Shown: one piece after another, positions 9,212-15,000 of the stretch | Numbering within the stretch: the stretch's first letter is position 1 | Layout of the letters: the number at the start of each line of letters is the position of its first letter | From: Chrysomallon squamiferum | Taxonomy: Eukaryota > Mollusca > Gastropoda > Neomphalida > Peltospiridae | Assembly (NCBI GenBank): GCA_012295275.1 | Contig: CM022668.1 | Span: 8,676,818 to 8,691,817, forward strand | Length of the DNA stretch: 15,000 nt | Reading direction: 5' to 3' | The notes under the pieces: model-generated | Told to the model about the DNA's origin: nothing | The model's database searches: none | The model's input: only the letters and a program-made list of their open reading frames with translations | Made by a program: the position numbers and the translations under genes

Positions 9212-10640
9212 CTATCTCTATCTTTATCTTTCTCTCCCCCATCTGTTTCTATATCTCTCTCTTGTCCCTGTTATCTATTTTTCTTTTTGAACTTCTTCTT
9301 CTTTATCAACATCATCACTATTATTATTATTATTATTACTACCACCACCATTACTATTACTATACTACTTTTATACCACAACTATTATTATTATTATTAA
9401 AGTTATTGTGTTTTCCTTTTTTAATCATATTTGTTGTTGTGCTTTTTTTCATTCCAGTATAATGACAGTCATAATTGATACGTTGTGTTCCACTATTGGT
9501 TTGTTTAATAAAATTCTGTTCTTTTTATTAACCTTTTTCAAACTAATATTTTAGAATTAAAGTAACAAATATAAATATCAATCAGTCGAATCCAATCAAA
9601 TAAACACACACTTTCCTACACTGAATATCGGAATAACTGTAGTAGTCTTCCGATTCTGAACAATAATAACAACAAAATTATTAATTAAGTGGCAGAAATT
9701 TTTCCGAAGAACAAGAAGATATTTTATGACCAAAAAGAACCAATACCGGAAAATGTATCGTTGAATAAAAAGCATGTTGCTCTCCGAAAATGAAAACATG
9801 TCCTTAAATAAACTAACTAAATAATAAATAATAGTTACGTGAACAAGAGCAATACTGCAGTATCACTCTTAACACAGTTTATTGCTGTTCTTTTATAAGA
9901 AATCGTGTTAACTGAATAAAAAACAAAACAAAACAAAAGGATTAAATGTAATTCATGCAACGATTCTTGTTTTTTCATATGTGCGTGCGTGCGGGCGTGC
10001 GTGTGTGTTTGTGTGTGTGTAAAACAACGGTAATAATATGATCAATAACAAGAAAATGAGGAAGAAGAAGAATAATGTTGATGATGGCTTTTACATCTGT
10101 GGTACAAATCACAAAAGAAATCAATATATATAATTATATATGTGTGTATATGGTTTGGAAACATGACATAATATTTTATTTTCTCTCTGTTTGCCTTGAG
10201 AAAGGAACTAAAAGAAGAAAATAATAAACAAAAAGTAAAAATAAATTAATATTACAAACAAATTGAAATAAGTAAAATGTTATCTATCTATTAACTATTA
10301 CCAATAACGAGTGTCAGATATGTCTGAAACGTTGTCAGTATTATACAAATAACTGTATTTATTATCAGAAACATGCATTAGAAATGTATAATTAGAAAGT
10401 TATTGTAATATATATATATATAGGTAGCATAGGAGAAAAATCAGTGGCAGACTTACGGGTAAATAGGTCAGAAGTTTTAGTGATTTTTTTTTACAACTTA
10501 TATATACTCATGTGAAAAAATAAGGTTCCAAATATGTCAACTTCTCTGCGATGAAAATAAAAAACTTGTGTGTTGTCAGTTTTTTGGCAGTATTGGATTT
10601 GTGAGAAAGGAATAAAAACATATTTCAAATATCTCGTGGT
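9209..10640. other. Intergenic spacer between the convergent genes, right part
   Basis: No gene is supported. It holds ATT/ACC triplets (about 9315-9400), GT-rich (9980-10020) and TA-rich (10125-10150, 10410-10422) patches, and unique sequence at 9470-9960 and 10170-10640. A minus-strand open frame at 9596-9799 is short, hydrophobic and unrecognised. Confidence 0.5.
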
Positions 10641-10644
10641 ACAG

Positions 10645-11399
10645 ATACACACCAACATACACTCATATACACAAACATACACACATACACACCAGCATAC
10701 ACTCATATACACAAACATACACTCATACACACCAGCATACACACATACACACCAGCATACACAGATACACACCAACATACACACATACACACCAGCATAC
10801 ACTCATATACACACCAGCATACACACATACACACCAGCATACACAGATACACACCAACATACACACATACACACCAGCATACACACATACACACCAACAT
10901 ACACACATATACACAAACACACACACATACACACCAGCATACACTCATATACACAAACATACACTCATATACACAAACATACACTCATATACACAAACAT
11001 ACACACATACACACCAGCATACACTCATATACACCAACATACACTCATATACACAAACACACACACATACACACCAGCATACACTCATATACACAAACAC
11101 ACACACATACACACCAGCATACACTCATATACACCAACATACACTCATATACACAAACACACACACATACACACCAGCATACACTCATATACACAAACAC
11201 ACACACATACACACCAGCATACACTCATATACACAAACATACACTCATATACACAAACACACACACATACACACCAACATACACTCATATACACAAACAT
11301 ACACTCATATACACAAACACACACACATACACACCAACATACACTCATATACACAAACACACACACATACACACCAACATACACTCATATACACACACG
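10645..11399. repeat. 20-bp AC-rich minisatellite, about 38 copies
   Basis: Units are close to CATACACTCATATACACAAA, with variants CATACACACATACACACCAG and CACACACACATACACACCAA. The block starting ACACACAC recurs at intervals of 40 and 60 bp in the right half, which gives a 100-bp higher-order pattern (for example near 11056, 11156, 11256 and 11356). No plus-strand stop occurs in the unit in any frame, so a 286-codon His/Thr/Tyr-rich frame runs through the array; I treat it as non-coding. The array ends 38 bp beyond the poly(A) signal of gene B. Confidence 0.95.
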
Positions 11400-11436
11400 C
11401 AAACAAACAACAACAAAAGACATGCCTTGAGATACT

Positions 11437-11442
11437 TTTATT
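11437..11442 (-). promoter_or_regulatory. Poly(A) signal of gene B
   Basis: AATAAA on the minus strand, 57 bp after the inferred stop at 11500-11502, followed by a GT-rich stretch (TTTTGTTGTTGTTTG at about 11418-11404). The preceding 3' UTR aligns to that of gene A. Confidence 0.75.
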
Positions 11443-11499
11443 TTAAAAGATGTCAGTTTGAAGTAGACTGATTATTAAAAATACATCACCAGGTATTCT

Positions 11500-11904
11500 T
11501 CAGTGTTTGGCTGAAAGTAGAATTATCTGCGCACAGTTACACACAAATAAGCACATATATGTGTGTATGTATGTGTGTGTGTGTGTGTGTCTATATATAT
11601 ATATATATAATACTAATGTGTTTGTGTGAGTGTATGACACACATGCAGATAGACAGACAGATACATAGATGGACAGAGAGAGATATTCGTGCTGTGGTAT
11701 TGTGACTTACTAATACAGCAAGGATTTCCATTTCCACAATCATATTTTAGTGTTATCCTTCCACCAGTTATTTTGCATTCAACTTCAGTATAAGTGCAGG
11801 TCGCTACATCTGGACTTTTGAGGCAGTCTAAAACAATTTATCTTTAATACGATGAAATGTTTTTTCTTTTTAATCTCATCTTATTTATTTATTATTTATT
11901 TATT

Positions 11905-11967
<63 letters not shown>

Positions 11968-12810
11968 GAAAAACTTACGCGCAGGTCCTGAGCAAAAAAA
12001 ACACAAAACAAAAAAACAACATGAAAATCACTTAAGAAAAGAAATTGCAAGAAAGAAAAGTTATTAATATCTCTAATATCTCTTGACTAATATATCAAAT
12101 ATATCTGACATTTTTAGTCTACACTGGCTCTGTAGTGACCACCAGCCAACTATTATTAGAGCCACTATCATCACCATCGACATAAATGAGACTAAATCTG
12201 GATTCATCTACAAAAAGATCTGTCCACAATGGAGTTACGTTCGTCGGAAATAGCGTTCGAAATGTTAGTGATGTCTAAGTCTTGCCGTGCTTCATTCTCT
12301 CACTGTCAGGAAGAAGCAATTTCTCTGCGTTATAATTTTTACAGAAGTGCTACTATAAAGTGCCAAAATTTTCCTCCTTATAAATAACAAGTATTTTTTC
12401 ATGTGACCTTCGACTCAGAATGAATCTTCACAGATTAAACAAAAACAAAAGCGGAGCCAGATAAAAGAGTAATACGATTTCTATGGCTGACCGTATATTA
12501 ATACTAACACAACTGTTATTAATACTGCATTTACTACTGCTAATAATATTACCAATGTTATCTTTATATATTGTTGCTACTGCTAATTGTGCTATTGTCT
12601 GCATTATTGTGAACACTAGCAGTACTTCTTGAATAAATATAACTTCCCGATTTAAATATATTTTCATCACACGAGAACTGAAAACTGTCGAAACCCACCT
12701 AGACTTTCTTTTCCGTGAACGTTTCCTTCTGTTTCTCTCGACACTGGGTTGGCATCTGTAATGGAACTGTATACTACCACAACAGTCATGATGAAGATGA
12801 GAGTTTTCAT
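11500..12810 (-). CDS. Gene B: small secreted six-cysteine peptide precursor, paralog of gene A, three exons
   Basis: The coding exons on the minus strand are 12810-12699 (112 nt), 11827-11711 (117 nt) and 11510-11500 (11 nt), giving 79 residues. Exons 1 and 2 match gene A exactly in length and phase. The signal peptide shares MKTLIF, a VVVV run and DANP with gene A. The pro-region (23-37) has diverged and lacks the two Lys-Arg pairs of gene A. The domain has cysteines at the same positions (39, 48, 55, 68, 74, 75). It shares DCL-S near its start, TCTY, the Gly-Gly and YDC-NGN-CCI, but loop residues differ and net charge is near zero. Intron 1 starts GTGGGT and ends TTGTTTTAG. Intron 2 starts GTAAGT and ends CTACTTTCAG; the last exon adds only Thr-Lys-His. 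Unlike gene A, reading through the second donor meets no early stop, so splicing to exon 3 is needed for a compact product. It lies convergent to gene A. The role is unknown; the cysteine framework is beta-defensin-like or similar to small disulfide-rich venom peptides. Confidence 0.85.
11511..11710 (-). other. Intron 2 of gene B
   Basis: A 200-bp phase-1 intron holding (CA)n and (TA)n runs (about 11567-11609) and CTGT repeats (about 11645-11665) on the minus strand. Its first bases after GTAAGT (CACAATAC) resemble those of gene A (AGCAATAC). Confidence 0.7.
11880..11966. repeat. (TTTA)n-(TTA)n microsatellite
   Basis: TTTA tetranucleotides (11880-11915) pass into uninterrupted TTA/ATT triplets (to about 11966), within intron 1 of gene B. 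Confidence 0.95.
11979..11987 (-). other. Candidate 9-nt microexon in intron 1 of gene B
   Basis: On the minus strand GACCTGCGC is preceded by a long T-rich tract ending TTTTGCTCAG and followed at once by GTAAGT, a consensus donor. Nine nucleotides keep the phase-1 frame and would replace the residue before Cys1 (Asp38) with Gly-Pro-Ala-His. No matching element was seen in gene A. It may instead be a chance or decoy pair of sites. Confidence 0.3.
12119..12240 (-). pseudogene. Tc1/mariner-family transposase relic
   Basis: On the minus strand the frame from 12226 reads W-T-D-L-F-V-D-E-S-R-F-S-L, followed by V-D-G. Tc1/mariner transposases have a W-x(4-5)-F-x-DESRFSL segment holding the second catalytic aspartate of the DDE triad, followed shortly by DG. 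The DESRFSL codons are 12188-12208. The frame ends at a stop (12119-12121). Flanking frames are broken, and neither terminal inverted repeats nor the remaining catalytic residues are visible, so only a small dead fragment remains. Confidence 0.5.
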
Positions 12811-12874
12811 ATTGCTTCTTCGAGTGTTCAAACAGAAATAAGGAGCTGACAGGTAACCAGTAGTTTATACAGCC
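12811..12874 (-). promoter_or_regulatory. Core promoter and 5' UTR of gene B
   Basis: This 64-bp block aligns without gaps to 6108-6171 upstream of gene A. It carries a good TATA box, TATAAA, at 12869-12864 on the minus strand, 54 bp before the start codon. A transcription start about 25-30 bp downstream would leave a very short 5' UTR. Similarity to gene A ends sharply upstream of GGCTGT, so the UPRE-like and E-box sequences of gene A have no counterpart here. Confidence 0.65.
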
Positions 12875-13610
12875 GTTTCATTCATTTGAAAAAACTAAAA
12901 CAGTGCGAATAGGCGTGAGCTCTAACACACTACAACTAACAATGAGAGAGATAAACGACCAGGCCGAAAGAATAAAGGAAATATAATAAATACGTGTTCA
13001 AATAAATTTTGAATCTCTCTCAGCCTGAGTATGTGTGTATGTGTGTGTGTGTGTGTGCGTGTGTATGTATACATATATAGATATACAGATTGATAAATAA
13101 ATATATATATATACAGATGATAGATAGATAAATAGATAGCTATAGATAAAGATACATATATGAGTATATAAATACACAGACGCGTAAAGAGAGGTATCCG
13201 CATATAAATATATATTTGATATATTAACTGACTTTTAATTGAGACAGACAGACATACATACATACAGAAATAAAAAAGAACGAAATAGCGAATGTAGTTC
13301 TATCATAGATTATGCACATTCACACGCACAGACATACACACTCAAACAAACATATATTTACATTTGTAAATACATACCTACATATATGTAGCCAGACATT
13401 CAGTGATGCCAGCAAAAAGGAAAATATATAAACAAGAATCATGTTTGTATTCTTTATTTAATTAACAATTCATTTTCGATGTTAAACTCTCTCTCAGACA
13501 CACACAGACACGCACGCACACACACACAAACGCACCCACACGCACGCACACGCACAATCACACTCACACACAAACACACAAACATACATATTGAGTTTGA
13601 AGTCTGAAAA
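12875..13610. other. Repeat-rich spacer upstream of gene B
   Basis: No gene is seen. It contains (TG)n at about 13030-13066, GATA/TATA-rich sequence at 13070-13215, CATA repeats near 13250-13266, and CA-rich imperfect repeats at about 13317-13350 and 13496-13590. Confidence 0.55.
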
Positions 13611-14078
13611 TAATGAAGTCGACAGGTTTGTAATTTATTATATCTGTTTATACTATACTATTAAACATTTACAAATCTGTGAACATCATTAAATATTCAG
13701 TGTGTCAGTTTTAAAAATGAATAAAAAACCGAAAAAATAAACAAAAACAAAACAACAACAAAAAAAACAAAATTGTAAACTTATTTTTGAAACGAATGAA
13801 TTTAATAAACAAATAAATAAATATATATACTAACAATTACAGCAAGAACAACAGTAACAACAATAAAATCAATAATAATGATTAATGATTTAATTAATGC
13901 ATATGTATATACATAAGATTATCGAGGTGCGTATCTGTGTGTGCATGATGTATCGAAGCCTATTTTGCATCCATATATGTATGCATGGGTGTATGTGTGT
14001 ATGTATGTGTGTGTACTCATGTATGCATATAGATATATATATATATGCATACATAAACATACTCGCATTATATACATG

Positions 14079-14121
<43 letters not shown>

Positions 14122-14789
14122 TTGTATATGTATATATGTATCTGTATATGTATGTGTATATATATGCATGCATATGTTTATGTTAATGTATATATCTGTA
14201 TATATCTGTGAATGTATGTATATATATATAAGTGAAAGTAAATTTATGCTGAACATTTGCCCATGGAACAATTACAAACAGTTGATGCATTTTTCTGTTA
14301 AATTCCAAGACAAAATCAATTGTTCTGTCATTATTAATAATACTATCTTTTTAAATAATTTTTTAAATTATTATTTATTTATTTAGTTTTTTTTGCTTTT
14401 CCTTTATTCTTCGCAGTTTACTGAAATCAGGCCGATTATCAAGATGCAGTCTTTAAATTAAAAGTTTTGAATCTTTAACTATATCGAATCTAACTTTAAA
14501 GATGGAGGTGATAACTTTTCTCTATATAAATTCTGAAATAATTTCATTTTAGGTTCCAAAAAAATTTGCGTATGTTAAGGAGAGATTTCACACCTGTTCA
14601 CAAACACAATTCTACATGATTATTTTCTTTTCCTTTTATTTTATTTATCGGTATTTTTGCTTCAAAACTAAATTAATAAGACTTTTATTAATACGTTAAG
14701 CGAATCTGACGTAAGAAATCAGTAATCATATTTGTGTATCTTATTTTAAAACAACTTTGTTTTTTCTTTCTTTATTTATAATACTACAA

Positions 14790-14790
<1 letters not shown>
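13611..14790. other. AT-rich spacer with TG/TA/CA repeats
   Basis: A (TATG)/(TG) cluster covers 13900-14020, (TA)n about 14033-14047, (CA)n 14084-14112 and TATATG-type repeats 14113-14230. The stretch 14240-14780 is unique and AT-rich. Several short frames overlap it on both strands but none shows a recognisable domain, splice structure or composition above background. Confidence 0.5.

Positions 14791-14863
<73 letters not shown>
14791..14863. repeat. (TAA)n-(TTA)n palindromic microsatellite
   Basis: Pure TAA triplets (14791-14829) meet pure TTA triplets (14830-14863) at a centre between 14829 and 14830. The result is a perfect inverted repeat with arms of at least 34 bp and no spacer, which could extrude as a cruciform or hairpin. 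Frames on both strands read as poly-isoleucine and are artefacts. Confidence 0.95.
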
Positions 14864-14864
<1 letters not shown>

Positions 14865-15000
14865 AAGTTTTCAAGACGTTCAGCAGATATGAACAATATT
14901 TTATTAAAATCAATTGCTGAGAACTCAGAGATAGTAGACCACACTTGGTCTGAGTGATCATTATACTGAAATGAGAAACAACATATATCTGATCAGAACA

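Larger units (their letters stand above)
11828..12698 (-). other. Intron 1 of gene B
   Basis: An 871-bp phase-1 intron. It contains the (TTTA)n/(TTA)n tract at 11880-11966, a candidate 9-nt microexon at 11979-11987 and a Tc1-like transposase relic at about 12119-12240. A 80-codon open frame at 12428-12670 within it looks compositional. Confidence 0.7.

Noticed and set aside
9596-9799. 67-codon minus-strand hydrophobic frame
   Set aside because: No known motif, no start or splice support, and length within chance for AT-rich DNA.
10570-11430. 286-codon His/Thr/Tyr-rich frame and opposite Cys/Val-rich frames
   Set aside because: Translation of the 20-bp minisatellite; it also overlaps the 3' end of gene B on the other strand.
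12428-12670. 80-codon minus-strand frame inside intron 1 of gene B
   Set aside because: No recognisable domain; composition matches the surrounding intron.
14168-14386. 72-codon plus-strand frame with a more complex tail after the TATG repeats
   Set aside because: It begins in a microsatellite and shows no recognised motif; likely compositional.

Overview
This is a very AT-rich, intron-bearing metazoan segment packed with microsatellites: (AAT)n, (ATC)n, (CT)n, (TG)n, (TATG)n and (TAAA)n. Together with two short multi-exon secreted-peptide genes, the repeat landscape suggests an invertebrate, most likely a mollusc and possibly a cephalopod. That placement is inference from base composition and repeat style; no marker gene settles it.

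The main content is a convergent pair of paralogous genes for small cysteine-rich secreted peptides. Gene A is on the plus strand (start 6172, stop 7394). Gene B is on the minus strand (start 12810, stop 11500). Each has three exons, with coding exon 1 of 112 nt, exon 2 of 117 nt, and a tiny terminal coding exon of 8 or 11 nt. Both introns are phase 1 in both genes. Each encodes a signal peptide, a short pro-region and one six-cysteine domain with spacing C-x8-C-x6-C-x12-C-x5-CC. This resembles a beta-defensin-type framework, but with little or no net positive charge. A 64-bp ungapped 5' block and the 3' UTRs are also conserved, which shows that the two are duplicates.

Layout: 1-1800 is AT-rich repeats. 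1804-2017 (minus) is a possible terminal exon of a carbohydrate-sulfotransferase-like protein. 2018-4140 is AT-rich spacer with a 49-bp tandem duplication and a (TG)n tract. 4168-5105 is a 15-bp minisatellite of about 62 copies, open in all six frames. 5106-6086 is spacer with (ATC/ATT)n and (ACAT)n. 6087-7445 is gene A. 7446-10640 is spacer containing a 363-bp CT-rich tract. 10645-11399 is a 20-bp minisatellite ending just beyond the poly(A) signal of gene B. 11437-12874 is gene B, whose first intron holds a Tc1/mariner transposase relic and a candidate 9-nt microexon. 12875-15000 is repeat-rich spacer ending in an (AAT)n/(ATT)n palindrome.

Nearly all long open frames outside the two genes are translations of simple repeats. 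I see no rRNA, tRNA or CRISPR array.
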